Of a stretch of 64,000 nt of DNA, positions 34,006-42,792 are shown one piece after another. Below the pieces are notes generated by a model. That model was given only the letters and a program-made list of their open reading frames with translations. It ran no database searches and was not told where the DNA came from. This stretch comes from Haladaptatus litoreus (GTDB lineage: Archaea; Halobacteriota; Halobacteria; Halobacteriales; Haladaptataceae). Made by a program: the position numbers and the translations under genes. Position 1 is the stretch's first letter, and each line of letters opens with the position of its first letter. The stretch spans positions 62,001 to 126,000 of the forward strand of contig NZ_FTNO01000007.1 in assembly GCF_900156425.1 (NCBI RefSeq), given 5' to 3'.

Positions 34006-34653
34006 TTAGCGGTTCTCTCCCACCTCACCGACGTCTAGTTGGGCGATACGATAGTCTCCCAGAGAACTTGACCCAGTAATTTCGACCGGAACCCGTCGGT
34101 TGAATCCCGGCCCGTCGAGGACGAGGGTTTGGTACTCGCCATGTTCACCCATCGGATGAACCGAGTTGTCCAACAGGAATTCCAAGAAATCAGTATCGAG
34201 CGGTTCGCCGAGCCAGCGTTCATCGATGCGAGTGGCGTCAAGCTTGACGATTCGAACTTCCCACCCGCGGTCGAGGATTTCGTAGTACAGGTCTACGGGA
34301 TCCTCGCCCCATAACGGAAACTTTGGTGTCACGTCCAAGGTTGAACACGTGGACTTCACCCAGGAGCGGTGCTCCTCGACGTCGATGGTTCCGAAGACTC
34401 CGAAATCCGCGCCGAGCTCACCTACAGTATCTTTGAAGCGATCTTCATAACTTTCCCAACTCACTGACTCCGATACCAGGGGTATTTCAAGCGCCATCGC
34501 CTGTCGTTGTACGACTTCGCCATACGATTGGTGCGTTGAGTCGTTTCCGCTGACGACCATCGTAAGCAACGGTAATGGAGAATCTGCCTCGCTGGCCCGA
34601 ACCCAGGCGAGATAGCTATCCTTTCCGCCGCCCCACGAGCAGAATCGTTTCAT
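34006..34653 (-). CDS. Dph6-like ATP-dependent amide ligase
   Basis: 215 residues. PP-loop CSWGGGKDSYLAW at the N-terminus and GEHGEYQTLVLDGPGF near the C-terminus are the family hallmarks of diphthine-ammonia ligase (Dph6/MJ0570-like). It may complete diphthamide on translation factor aEF2, a cytosolic step. The first motif has Trp-Gly-Gly rather than Ser-Gly-Gly. Normal length; housekeeping-like base composition. Confidence 0.85.
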   Translation of the reverse strand: MKRFCSWGGGKDSYLAWVRASEADSPLPLLTMVVSGNDSTHQSYGEVVQRQAMALEIPLVSESVSWESYEDRFKDTVGELGADFGVFGTIDVEEHRSWVKSTCSTLDVTPKFPLWGEDPVDLYYEILDRGWEVRIVKLDATRIDERWLGEPLDTDFLEFLLDNSVHPMGEHGEYQTLVLDGPGFNRRVPVEITGSSSLGDYRIAQLDVGEVGENR

Positions 34654-34850
34654 TCAGTCACTGCATAGCCGAGTCGCATCAAATACCCTTTGCTCACGGG
34701 TGCCGTGATCGGCGGGGCTTAGGGTACTGTTGACACTTCTAATCCGAGAGGTCAGAAGTGCTGGATACATCCTCTAAGTCTTACACGCCGATTTCAACAG
34801 ATTTGTGATCTGCTACACTGGAAAGGTATGAGGATCAACGCTAATCCCTA

Positions 34851-36236
34851 TCAGGCTACTTCTGGATCGTCGATATCTCTTCCGTGGACCCATACCGTCG
34901 AAATTCGGGTCCCCTCGACGCTCGTTACCTCAACGACGTGACCGTCGATCTCGACGCGGTCGCCGCGTTCCGGCGCGCGGTTGAGTTGTCCCAGCACCAG
35001 CCCACCGATCGTTTCGACCGCTTCGCTATCGAAGTCGCCATCGAGGGCGTCGGAAACTTTCGACAACGGGACTCCGCCGTCAATGTCGTACCCCCCATCG
35101 TCACGCTGGCGTATCGAATGTTCGCGCTCATCGAGATCAAACCCGTCTCGAAGGTCCCCGACGAGGGCCTCAACGATGTCTTCGACCGTCGCAATCCCCT
35201 CGAACGCCCCCCACTCGTCGATGACTGCGGCCATCTGCTGGCGATCCTCCCTGAACTGTATCAGGAGATCGCTAATTGCCATCGTCTCCGGGACGATGAG
35301 AATCTCGCGGGCGATGTCATCGACTCGCTCGGCATCCCCATCGTCCACCTCTGCTCGCAACACGTCCTTGACATCGACGAATCCAATCACTTGGTCACCG
35401 TCGTTTGCATCAAGAACCGGATAGCGCGTGTGACCAGCCTCTAAGACGATCGAATGAAGTTCGGAGAGCGTGGCATCCGCCGGAACGCTCACCACGTCCG
35501 GCCGTGGGACCATGACCTCCCGCACTACGGTGTCGTCAAGATCAAAGACGCGTTCGATCATCGTCACTTCTGCCACGTCGATGTCCCCGCCCTCGCCCGA
35601 CCGTGTTAATACCCGAAGGAGTTCCTGCTCGCCGAGTGTCTCATCCGTTTCGGACGCGGGCGGCACACCGAGCGACCGCGTGAACGCATTAGCTGCCCCG
35701 TTGAAGACGACAATTCCCGGATAGAGTATGTAATAGAAGAACTTCATTGGCGGGGCGAGGAACAGCGAGAGTCGCTCGGTCTGGGCGATTGCGAGCGTCT
35801 TCGGCGCGAGTTCACCGAAGACGACGTGGAGAAACGTGATGACACTAAAGCCGATTGCGAACGCGACGAGATGGATGAGATTCGCGGGGAGAACCGGTTC
35901 CAGTACGGGTTCGATGAGCGCCGCCACGGCGGGTTCGCCGACCCATCCCAACCCGAGCGAGGCGATGGTGATACCGAGTTGCGTCGTGGCGAGGTAGTTG
36001 TCGAGGTTCGTCATCACTTCTTGGAGCGTTCCCGAGCCGGGTCGCCCCTCCTCAACGAGTTGGTCAACCGACGTTCCCCGAATCCGAACGAAGGCGAACT
36101 CTGCTGCGACAAAAAAGCCGTTGAGCACCACGAGAAACAGCGCTAAGACGATTTGTGCCGCTGAGAGCGCGACGTTTACCATCGGTACCCCCGGAACGTA
36201 CTGCCGTTCGATTGTAGCGTGTTCATATTCATGCAT
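34851..36236 (-). CDS. CNNM/CorC-type transporter with CBS domains
   Basis: 461 residues from ATG 36236; starting at 36182 would remove 18 residues. DUF21/CNNM membrane part with four helices (AQIVLALFLVVLNGFFVAAE, TQLGITIASLGLGWVGEPAV), a CBS pair (VMVPRPDVVSVPADATLSEL, GFVDVKDVLRAEVDDG, FREDRQQMAAVIDEWGAFEG) and a C-terminal CorC_HlyC domain (GGYDIDGGVPLSKVSDALDG). The family exports or exchanges Mg2+/Co2+. High GC, typical of core genes. Confidence 0.93.
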   Translation of the reverse strand: MHEYEHATIERQYVPGVPMVNVALSAAQIVLALFLVVLNGFFVAAEFAFVRIRGTSVDQLVEEGRPGSGTLQEVMTNLDNYLATTQLGITIASLGLGWVGEPAVAALIEPVLEPVLPANLIHLVAFAIGFSVITFLHVVFGELAPKTLAIAQTERLSLFLAPPMKFFYYILYPGIVVFNGAANAFTRSLGVPPASETDETLGEQELLRVLTRSGEGGDIDVAEVTMIERVFDLDDTVVREVMVPRPDVVSVPADATLSELHSIVLEAGHTRYPVLDANDGDQVIGFVDVKDVLRAEVDDGDAERVDDIAREILIVPETMAISDLLIQFREDRQQMAAVIDEWGAFEGIATVEDIVEALVGDLRDGFDLDEREHSIRQRDDGGYDIDGGVPLSKVSDALDGDFDSEAVETIGGLVLGQLNRAPERGDRVEIDGHVVEVTSVEGTRISTVWVHGRDIDDPEVA

Positions 36237-36612
36237 CTCGTTCCATCGACTAAAACCATCTATGAATTCGCGCTCGACACGCCGGAGCCAATCAGTTAGG
36301 CCGTCCTCATTTCCCGTACCAACAGCGAGCGCTTGCTGAACGCCTACTGTAAGTAAAATAGAGATTCGCGGCCGTGGAGAGGACTACGGTGCGTGGGTGC
36401 CTCCACGCGTTCGCTGCCCTTTCAGCGACGACTCTCCGCAGGTCGCAGTCGAGGAGAAGCAACGGAGGAAGGCCGACTATGGTACATCTGGCATTAGTAT
36501 ACTACGTCTATAAATGGCCAACAGCCAGTGCTGTCTCCAAAACAGAATCGACTGTGAACACAGGAACGCACGGAAAACGCCGCTCGTATCTAACCGTTAT
36601 CGCGAGAACTAG
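36237..36612. other. Intergenic, no gene seen
   Basis: About 375 bases. The stretch TGAACGCCTACTGTA at about 36338 resembles TGAACGCCTACCGTA at about 48123 next to another insertion site; possibly an end sequence of a common element. Confidence 0.35.
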
Positions 36613-36686
36613 TTAAACAACTACGAGCCACCACACCCGTGGGAAGTGAGAGAGGGGGCCGAGTACGTCAGCACGGACGACCGTGG

Positions 36687-36876
36687 TCAGTCGTCGCTCG
36701 CAGCCACGAGGAACCGCGTGAGCTACTCGCCGAGGGCCAGCATAGGCACCATCGACGCGGACCTGTGTTTCCTCGGCACTCTCGTCCCCACACCGCAGAC
36801 AGACGACCGACGTCGGCCCACGGATCACTGTCACCACCACCTCGTCGCCGCACTCCGGGCACCGGTCGCCCGTCAT
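36687..36876 (-). pseudogene. Zinc-finger gene partner of SprT, nonsense and frameshift
   Basis: Starts MTGDRCPECGDEVVVTVIRG, a CPxCG zinc site, and parallels the intact protein at 46987-47181 (MSSQRCPVCGQTV...). Midway the frame shifts; in the next frame LGE is followed by TAG where the paralog has Trp, then LTRFLVAASDD and TGA. The ATG overlaps the SprT stop by four bases, as in the intact locus. Confidence 0.75.
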
Positions 36877-36929
36877 TCGCCAGCGATCTCCTTGATGTGC
36901 AGCGCCCCGCCGCAGCCGCTACACCTGTA
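36873..36929 (-). pseudogene. SprT-like protein, extreme C-terminal fragment
   Basis: Eighteen codons and TGA (YRCSGCGGALHIKEIAGE) match the last zinc knuckle of SprT-like proteins (compare CGDCGGSLRVEEGTE at 47.2 kb). The rest of the gene is missing, its place taken by a nuclease remnant on the other strand. Confidence 0.7.
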
Positions 36930-37092
36930 CGTCTATACGGGCAATTGGCTGTACAACACCCAGTTGCTCCGTACTGGATATGCACGGGTGGCAGACGGCG
37001 AGTTTAGCAAGCGAGCGGAGTTTGAGCGAAAGCAACAGGCGGCCAAGCACGGCGGCTACGGCCTCTGGAGCACTACCACCGATACTGGCTAG
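36925..37092 (+). pseudogene. Staphylococcal-nuclease-like C-terminal fragment
   Basis: Fifty-five codons: LYVYTGNWLYNTQLLRTGYA, RVADGEFSKRAEFERKQQAA, KHGGYGLWS. This is the C-terminal third of an SNase domain, closely like the tail of the pseudogene at 7989-8645. No start or N-terminal half. It abuts a SprT fragment, another instance of these two families side by side. Confidence 0.8.
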
Positions 37093-37197
37093 TAGAATTA
37101 CTTGATCAGCGAACCAGCTGGGCAATGGGTGAGCGTAGCCTAGCCAATATATCTCACAAAATTATAAGTGTCCGCAAGTGTCGCTACATGATATGGA

Positions 37198-37243
37198 GTC
37201 TACTTCCCGGTCTCGATCTCAGTCCTCGTTTTGGGAAGTAGAC
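37198..37243 (+). promoter_or_regulatory. Hairpin in the SerRS leader
   Basis: Perfect 11-base inverted repeat (GTCTACTTCCC / GGGAAGTAGAC) with a 24-base loop, about 195 bases before the serS ATG and just after a TATA-like AAATTATAAG near 37159. Could be an operator or an RNA stem in a leader; archaeal T-boxes are not known. Confidence 0.5.
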
Positions 37244-37437
37244 AGTGCTGCTGCAGTCGGTTGGGCATAACTCAACACGTCGGCGCTCGGTGCTCCCTCG
37301 CTTCCTCGCTTGTATTCACAGAGAGTCATCAGCCCCCAAACCACCACCAACTACGACGTATGCAGTACACTGAACGCAATACACCGAATCAACCCATAGA
37401 CAACGAGTATCAGCCTGGAGTGTTCCAGTGACACCCC

Positions 37438-38715
37438 ATGCTTGATATTGCCCTCTTCCGGGACGCCCCAGAAACGATCAAAGCAAGTGAAAAACGACGA
37501 GGCAAGGATCCAAACCGAGTCGACACCGTTCGCGAGCTCGATCAACAATGGCGCGAGACACACCATCGATTGGACGGTCTTCGCCACGAGAAAAACACCA
37601 TCACGGATGAAATTGGAGCGAAAAAACAGGCTGGAGAGGACGCATCTGAGGCGATTGCGCGAGTTGCGGAGTTGAACGCGACAATTGATGATCTCGAGGA
37701 ACGAGAAGCAACACTCCGGTCGGAACGAAACGACCTCCGGTATGAGATTGGCAATCTCGTGCATGAATCGGTTCCCGATGGCACGAATGAGAATGATAAC
37801 GTCCCAGTGGAACACTGGGAGCCCACGGAGGGAAAGAAAGACGATGCAGTGCTCGGTGCTGAGCTACTTGAGCGGAACAATCTCGTGGAAACCGAAAAAG
37901 CAGTCGAAGTCGCTGGTGAGCGCGCCTACTATCTCAAAGGCGATCTCGTCCGCCTCGCCTGGGCACTCCAACAGTTCGCGATGGATCTACTCGTCGAGCA
38001 GGACTACTTGCCAGTTCAGACGCCGTACTATCTGAACGAGGCACCGATGGAGGCCGCAGCAGAACTCGACGATTTTCGGGAACAGCTGTACAAACTGGAG
38101 CGCCACGATCGATATCTAATTGCAACCGCTGAGCAGCCACTTGCGGCCCTTCAGTATGACGAGATCCTGGAAGCAGGTGACTTGCCACTGAAATACGCGG
38201 GATTCTCGACGAACTTCCGCCGCGAAGCAGGCAAACACGGTACCCAAACCCGTGGTCTGTGGCGAGTGCATCAGTTCGAGAAAATCGAACAGTTCATTTT
38301 CGCCGACCCTGCGGATTCGTGGGAAATTCATGGTGAACTGTTGGAGAACGCGGAGGCTGTGATGCAGGCACTTGACCTCCCGTATCGAGTGGTCAACGTC
38401 TGCACGGGCGATCTTGGCGACACGGCAGCAAAGAAATTCGATATCGAGGTGTGGCGACCACCACTGCAGGAGTATGGCGAGGTCGTTTCGTGTTCGAATT
38501 GCACCTCGTATCAAGCCCGAAAGCTGAATGCACGTATTCGGCGGCCAGGTGAGGAGAATGAGACGGTGCATACGCTCAACGCCACGGCTCTGGTTCCCCA
38601 GCGGATTATCACAGCAATAGTGGAGAACAATCAGACGAATGAGGGCATCGTCCTCCCTACGCCACTGCACGAGTATCTCGGGAAGGAGGTCATCGAGGTT
38701 CAATCGAGGGGGTGA
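37438..38715 (+). CDS. serS: Seryl-tRNA synthetase
   Basis: 425 residues from ATG 37438. N-terminal coiled-coil tRNA-binding arm (RRGKDPNRVDTVRELDQQWR through about residue 105), then the class II core: motif 2 at NFRREAGKHG...RVHQFEKIEQF and motif 3 at HTLNATALVPQRIITAIVEN. Charges tRNA-Ser in the cytosol. Motif 3 has ATALVPQR, where the bacterial-type consensus is GSGLAVGR, although the Arg is kept. The protein is a little short. A second, housekeeping copy elsewhere is possible. Confidence 0.92.
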   Translation: MLDIALFRDAPETIKASEKRRGKDPNRVDTVRELDQQWRETHHRLDGLRHEKNTITDEIGAKKQAGEDASEAIARVAELNATIDDLEEREATLRSERNDLRYEIGNLVHESVPDGTNENDNVPVEHWEPTEGKKDDAVLGAELLERNNLVETEKAVEVAGERAYYLKGDLVRLAWALQQFAMDLLVEQDYLPVQTPYYLNEAPMEAAAELDDFREQLYKLERHDRYLIATAEQPLAALQYDEILEAGDLPLKYAGFSTNFRREAGKHGTQTRGLWRVHQFEKIEQFIFADPADSWEIHGELLENAEAVMQALDLPYRVVNVCTGDLGDTAAKKFDIEVWRPPLQEYGEVVSCSNCTSYQARKLNARIRRPGEENETVHTLNATALVPQRIITAIVENNQTNEGIVLPTPLHEYLGKEVIEVQSRG

Positions 38716-38992
38716 GTCGCTCGGAGCGTTTTTATCTGAACTAGTTTTTATACCAATTGTACAACAGTAGATTCCTTTAGATGGCTGGTTTCGGTGCCAC
38801 TGCCGCCTGTTGCACTAAGCAGACGTGGGCACACCCGGTCTTGAGTGAAGGACCATTGGCGGGAAAGACCAGTTGCTACCGACAGAGCATAGCGTTCGAC
38901 AACCAACCGGCGTCAATCTTTGTGGCCGTTCTGGCAGTCATTCTCCTCACAATCGATCGTGCGCTCGTGGGTCGAAGATTGGTGGTCAGTTC
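38716..38992. other. Intergenic with recurring 17-base string
   Basis: The reverse strand near 38810-38830 has CCCACGTCTGCTTAGTGCA, the string also found near 7920 and (as CCACATCTGCTTAGTG) near 27728, both flanks of nuclease remnants. No gene. Confidence 0.45.
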
Positions 38993-39337
38993 TCAGCCCT
39001 TCCGTTGAAATGCGAGTTGGATTTGCGATTTCGGAATCCATTCGTCCCGGAAGCCAACCATCTCCTCACGTTTTCTGAACGCCGCCTGTTTCTCCCGTAA
39101 ACGGCTCTCTAACTGGTCGTGACGGTCGTCATCGTCACCAGTACGCGAGAGCCCGTGTTCTAATGAGTGGATTCGATGGGCGATCGACATCAGGGAACGG
39201 ACCACTGCTGAGTCCTCGAAGAGGACAGCTTTCTCGGATCGAGGTTCATACTGACCGGTAACACCATCGAGCGCCAATATTCTCTCGTGAACACGAGCGA
39301 TGACACCGTCCGGGACAGCAACGGTAACGCGGTTCAA
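38993..39337 (-). CDS. Hypothetical protein, end of the PiT operon
   Basis: 114 residues from ATG 39337, beginning MNRVTVAVPDGVIARVHERI, with a helical second half rich in charge (QLESRLREKQAAFRKREE). Starts 12 bases after the PiT stop, so co-transcribed. No family recognised; context suggests an accessory of phosphate uptake. Confidence 0.6.
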   Translation of the reverse strand: MNRVTVAVPDGVIARVHERILALDGVTGQYEPRSEKAVLFEDSAVVRSLMSIAHRIHSLEHGLSRTGDDDDRHDQLESRLREKQAAFRKREEMVGFRDEWIPKSQIQLAFQRKG

Positions 39338-39349
39338 GTCGGCTCCGGC

Positions 39350-40528
39350 TCAGAACCCGAATATCGGGACGAACCGGAATGTGAGATAGGCACCGACTGT
39401 CGCGATGGCCGGCACGACGTTCTGCATGAGGACGACGCGCGCGGTCATCACGGGGTTGAATAACGCCCCCGGATCAGGGATGTCCTCGGCGTCCTCCGCG
39501 CCGATTGGAGGGAGCGTCTCGCCCTCCTTGTCGGCCGCCAGCGCGTCGACCGTGACCGGAGCCCCTCCGTTGCCAGTGACTATTTCGGGGGCGGTCCTCG
39601 GTCGGGTCGCTCGGCCCCAACCCAGCCCGACGGTGGACATCGTCGCGATGATGACGAAACTCGCGGGGATGCCGAGCGCCGAGAGGAAGACGACCAGCGT
39701 CGAGGAAACCGACGCGACAACGATGGCCGCAGTGAGGGGGAGTTCCGTGAGGCCACTGCCCATCGTCTCCAGGGTTCGTCGAGCGATGGTGAACGAGCCG
39801 ATGGCGACGGCGATCCCACCGAAGATGATCGCCGGGTTCATCGCCAGTTCGCCGCTGCCAACCAACGGTGCAACGGCGTTAGCGATGTTCGAGGTGCCTG
39901 AAGCGAAGGCCATCAGACAGCCAATCGCGACGACAGTAACCGTCCCGACCAGCTCCCGACGATTGGTCGTCTTGTGGACACGTGGGATGGGGACGACACC
40001 GGACCGGTCAAGATCGAACAGGGACCCCGTACTGCGCTCTATCGCGATCAGCCTGTTCAGCCGCGCGTAAAAATACCGGCCGATGACCAGCGAGACCCAG
40101 AAGCCGATGATGGGCGAGACGACCCACCAAATGACGATTTGTCCCATCACGGCGAAATCCAGCACGCCAGCGGCCAGTGCGAGGCCGGCGATTGCCCCCA
40201 CAGCGGTCATCGAGGTTGAGGCCGGGACGCCGAAGAGGTTCCCGATCAGCAGTGCGAGCCCAATGAAAAACAGCACGGCGATGGAGGATTCGAGCGTGAA
40301 GACACCGGTGTTGACAACCAGTTCGGTACCGAGTTTTGTCACGACGTTCCGCCCCAGCGTCCAGGCACCGATGAAAAAGAACACGCCCATGAGCGCCGCG
40401 GCAACAGGCTTGGAGATGGCGTTGGCACCGACGGCCGGCCCGAACGCCGGCCCCGTAGTCGATCCCCCGATGTTGTAGGCGACAAACATTGCGACGAGGA
40501 CGCCACCAATGAGCAGGAGACTGGTCAT
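39350..40528 (-). CDS. pitA: PiT-family phosphate permease (middle gene of operon)
   Basis: 392 residues. PiT signatures VAYNIGGSTTGPAFGPAVGA and MAFASGTSNIANAVAPLVGS; about ten helices; ends TFRFVPIFGF. Paralog of 17812-19056. Its start overlaps the stop of the repeat-protein gene upstream by four bases and a third gene follows 12 bases downstream. High GC and no damage: a core-like operon. Confidence 0.92.
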   Translation of the reverse strand: MTSLLLIGGVLVAMFVAYNIGGSTTGPAFGPAVGANAISKPVAAALMGVFFFIGAWTLGRNVVTKLGTELVVNTGVFTLESSIAVLFFIGLALLIGNLFGVPASTSMTAVGAIAGLALAAGVLDFAVMGQIVIWWVVSPIIGFWVSLVIGRYFYARLNRLIAIERSTGSLFDLDRSGVVPIPRVHKTTNRRELVGTVTVVAIGCLMAFASGTSNIANAVAPLVGSGELAMNPAIIFGGIAVAIGSFTIARRTLETMGSGLTELPLTAAIVVASVSSTLVVFLSALGIPASFVIIATMSTVGLGWGRATRPRTAPEIVTGNGGAPVTVDALAADKEGETLPPIGAEDAEDIPDPGALFNPVMTARVVLMQNVVPAIATVGAYLTFRFVPIFGF

Positions 40529-41142
40529 CGGTCCTCTGTCTCGCCTTCTTCGGCGGCCTCGCCTGTCTCGTCGTTCGCGCTCTTGGCCGCACGCTGTTCC
40601 TCGAGGGTTGTCTCCATTGTCTCGCCGACCGTCTCTTCGACAGTCTTCTCCACTGTCTCCCCAACTGTTTTTTCGACGGTTTCACCGACCGTCTCCTCTA
40701 TCGTCTCTTCAACCTTCTCATCCACCGTCTTTTCCACTGTCTCGCCCACCGTCTCCTTGACTGTCTTCTCCACCGTCTCTCCGACGGTCTTTTCGACGGT
40801 TTCACCGACCGTCTCCCCAACCTTCTCGTCTACTGTCCTTTCCACTGTCTCGCCCACCGTCTCCTCGACCGTCTTCTCAACTGTCTCGTTGACTGTCTCG
40901 TCAACGGTTTCTCCGACTGTTTCGTTGACCGTCTCTTCGACGGTCTCCTTGACCGCCGTCGTCATCCAGTTCGGATCGAAACGGGCCATCTTCCAGACGA
41001 CGTGGAGGACATAAGAGACCAGTACCCCAAATCCGAATGCCAACCCGACAGCGGTCCCGGCGATGACTATCAGTCCGACCGAGACCGCGATCAACAGGCC
41101 GTAGGTCAGATCGATGAGAGAGTCGACGCGGTTCGGGTTCAC
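40525..41142 (-). CDS. Membrane protein with long ETV tetrapeptide-repeat tail
   Basis: 205 residues. One or two N-terminal helices (LIDLTYGLLIAVSVGLIVIA; AGTAVGLAFGFGVLVSYVLH) then about 120 residues of the four-residue repeat E-[TK]-V-x, (VGETVEKTVEETVGETV-like), ending in an acidic tail. The repeat should form a long amphipathic helix or stack on the cytoplasmic face. It is the first gene of a coupled operon with PiT; four-base overlap. Function unknown; a scaffold or regulator of the permease is an inference. Confidence 0.75.
   Translation of the reverse strand: MNPNRVDSLIDLTYGLLIAVSVGLIVIAGTAVGLAFGFGVLVSYVLHVVWKMARFDPNWMTTAVKETVEETVNETVGETVDETVNETVEKTVEETVGETVERTVDEKVGETVGETVEKTVGETVEKTVKETVGETVEKTVDEKVEETIEETVGETVEKTVGETVEKTVEETVGETMETTLEEQRAAKSANDETGEAAEEGETEDR
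40590..40960. repeat. 12-base tandem repeat array inside a gene
   Basis: About 30 imperfect units encoding E-x-V/T-x tetrapeptides, seen on the plus strand as repeated ACCGTCTC / ACTGTCTC blocks. Codons vary between units, so selection keeps the protein pattern rather than the DNA. Confidence 0.8.
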
Positions 41143-41530
41143 GACTCACCCAGTCCGAAGGCCACCAGTATGGGTAGAACCAACCTGGAATCAATAGATG
41201 TGAGAAAGCACATACAGATTCTACACACCCTCCGCTCAAGTAATTTGGCAAAAACATTTTGCCCGGACATCGGTATTTGAGCCTGGCCGATTGTAAGTCT
41301 GACCAGACAAAATTCCTGTATCTCGAGGACGCTGAAATAATCAAAGTACTCGGCAGATCGTTCTACGCTCGTCGCAGGATGAGACCGTAACTATCCGTTT
41401 TGTAACAAAATTCTAATCGTCCATTTATAATACAGTGGTCCGCTATGAGAGTACCGATAGGTGACGCTCCCACGGTCGAAACGGACACTGACGAGCATCA
41501 TCAATGTCTGAGAGAAAACAGCGTCTCGTG
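41143..41530. other. Intergenic, no gene seen
   Basis: About 390 bases; marks the change from GC-rich core-like genes to the next regulator island. Confidence 0.4.
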
Positions 41531-42010
41531 TCACCCATTGGTAGGATGATACTCTTTGAAGTCGAGATCGGTCTGGTGGGCAAGTCGGCAGTCGGGATAC
41601 CCACAGTCGGTATAGCAACGGAGCACTGCTTCCTGAGTCGGGAACTGGCAAACAAGAACCCATTCAGCGGGCGTAATACAGCCGAACAACACAGTGACCC
41701 CGAGGTCACGAAGCAGGGTTCTGAGACGGTCGAGGTTGGTAACTTCTTTAGTACTCAGATCCCAGTCGACACGATAACACACGCGGTCGGGACACACCGC
41801 TTGTTTAGAGATCGCAGTGAGTGCTGGCGCGGTGATGAGCTGATCAGCGAGTACCTCTCGGTCGGATCCATACGCCCAGAATCGTGGAAGCAAAGGAGTG
41901 TCGGGTGTTCCAAGGGAAGCGAATTCGAGAAGTGCATCTACCTCACGAAGGTGAGGATACAATAGATTGATCTCCTCGGCAGGGAGCATGAGTCGATACA
42001 CCTGGGACAT
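41531..42010 (-). CDS. Bat-type sensor-domain protein without HTH
   Basis: 159 residues from ATG 42010. Paralog of 23131-23601 along its whole length: VYRLMLPAEEINLLYPHL, LEFASLGTPDTPLLPRFWAY, GVTVLFGCITPAEWVLVCQF. The HTH-10 domain expected in Bat-like regulators is absent in both. Next to a HalOD1 gene (42117-42464) read in the same direction, about 107 bases upstream of it. Confidence 0.6.
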   Translation of the reverse strand: MSQVYRLMLPAEEINLLYPHLREVDALLEFASLGTPDTPLLPRFWAYGSDREVLADQLITAPALTAISKQAVCPDRVCYRVDWDLSTKEVTNLDRLRTLLRDLGVTVLFGCITPAEWVLVCQFPTQEAVLRCYTDCGYPDCRLAHQTDLDFKEYHPTNG

Positions 42011-42116
42011 ACGCTCCCTGCTGACGAGTGCCAGTCTAAAGTATCAACTGGCCGCATTCCGAAACGAAGCTCTCTGAACGAGGCACCCAGCGGAATAAAT
42101 ATCACCCAGTCTTGTC

Positions 42117-42464
42117 TCAGCTATCGGGTGACGACTCAACAGTAATTGTACGATCTACGTCCACGATTACCCGGCAACCTGCATACTGAAACACTCCTCA
42201 ACCATTCGCTCGTGCTGCTCCGTTCAGCCTAGGTGAGAATACGTTTTCGAGGGCATCTGGATCGATCACCTCATACAGCGGTGGGAGCTCATCGCGTGTA
42301 CGGTCGGTGTGATCGATAATTGCTTCGGTGATTTCGAGGCTCAGTGGCGGATTTTCGAACGACTGTGGCGGTGGGATGCGGATGTCGCAATCGGTGTCTC
42401 TGGCATGGGCTTTCCTGAAGGACGAAAGGCATACCCGGTGAGCAGATCTGACTCGGACAGTCAC
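42117..42464 (-). pseudogene. HalOD1 gene with in-frame TGA
   Basis: The domain starts SLEITEAIIDHTDRTRDELP, PLYEVIDPDALENVFSPR, reaches GAARANG then TGA at 42198-42200, and continues in the same frame GVFQYAGCRVIVDVDRTITV to a final TGA at 42117. Removing the one stop restores a full HalOD1. Start codon unclear (GTG 42464 gives an odd leader). Confidence 0.8.
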
Positions 42465-42792
42465 CTTCCGTACTCTATCTCTCTACGCATAACTCCTTTG
42501 GGCACTGTCGTAACCGTATTCCTGTGCAAATCGGGCTAAAACAAACGAAACCAATCGATTCGGTATCTTTTACCACCGACGAATTGCTTGTTGAAACGGC
42601 TCTCATATAGTACTAATTAGTTATATAACGGTTCTCTACTACTATTATGATACGGGACACACTGATGCGTTCAATTCCTAGAAGGGGAACGGACAACATG
42701 TGAGACAAGTGGACTGTACCACATGTCCGCGTGAACAGATCCGCGCGGTTGCATGGTCGTCCTTGACACACAGAGGCTGGAGGAATGAATGC
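42465..42792. other. Intergenic, no gene seen
   Basis: About 330 bases, AT-rich around 42600-42650 (TACTAATTAGTTATATAACGG), with likely promoter sequence for the tandem DUF7344 gene. Confidence 0.4.

Noticed and set aside
35470-36146. Long plus-strand frames opposite the CNNM/CBS gene
   Set aside because: They mirror a clearly coding, GC-rich gene on the other strand and have Arg/Ser-rich shadow composition.
39405-40070. 221-residue plus-strand frame opposite the PiT gene
   Set aside because: Shadow of the PiT coding sequence; no domain.
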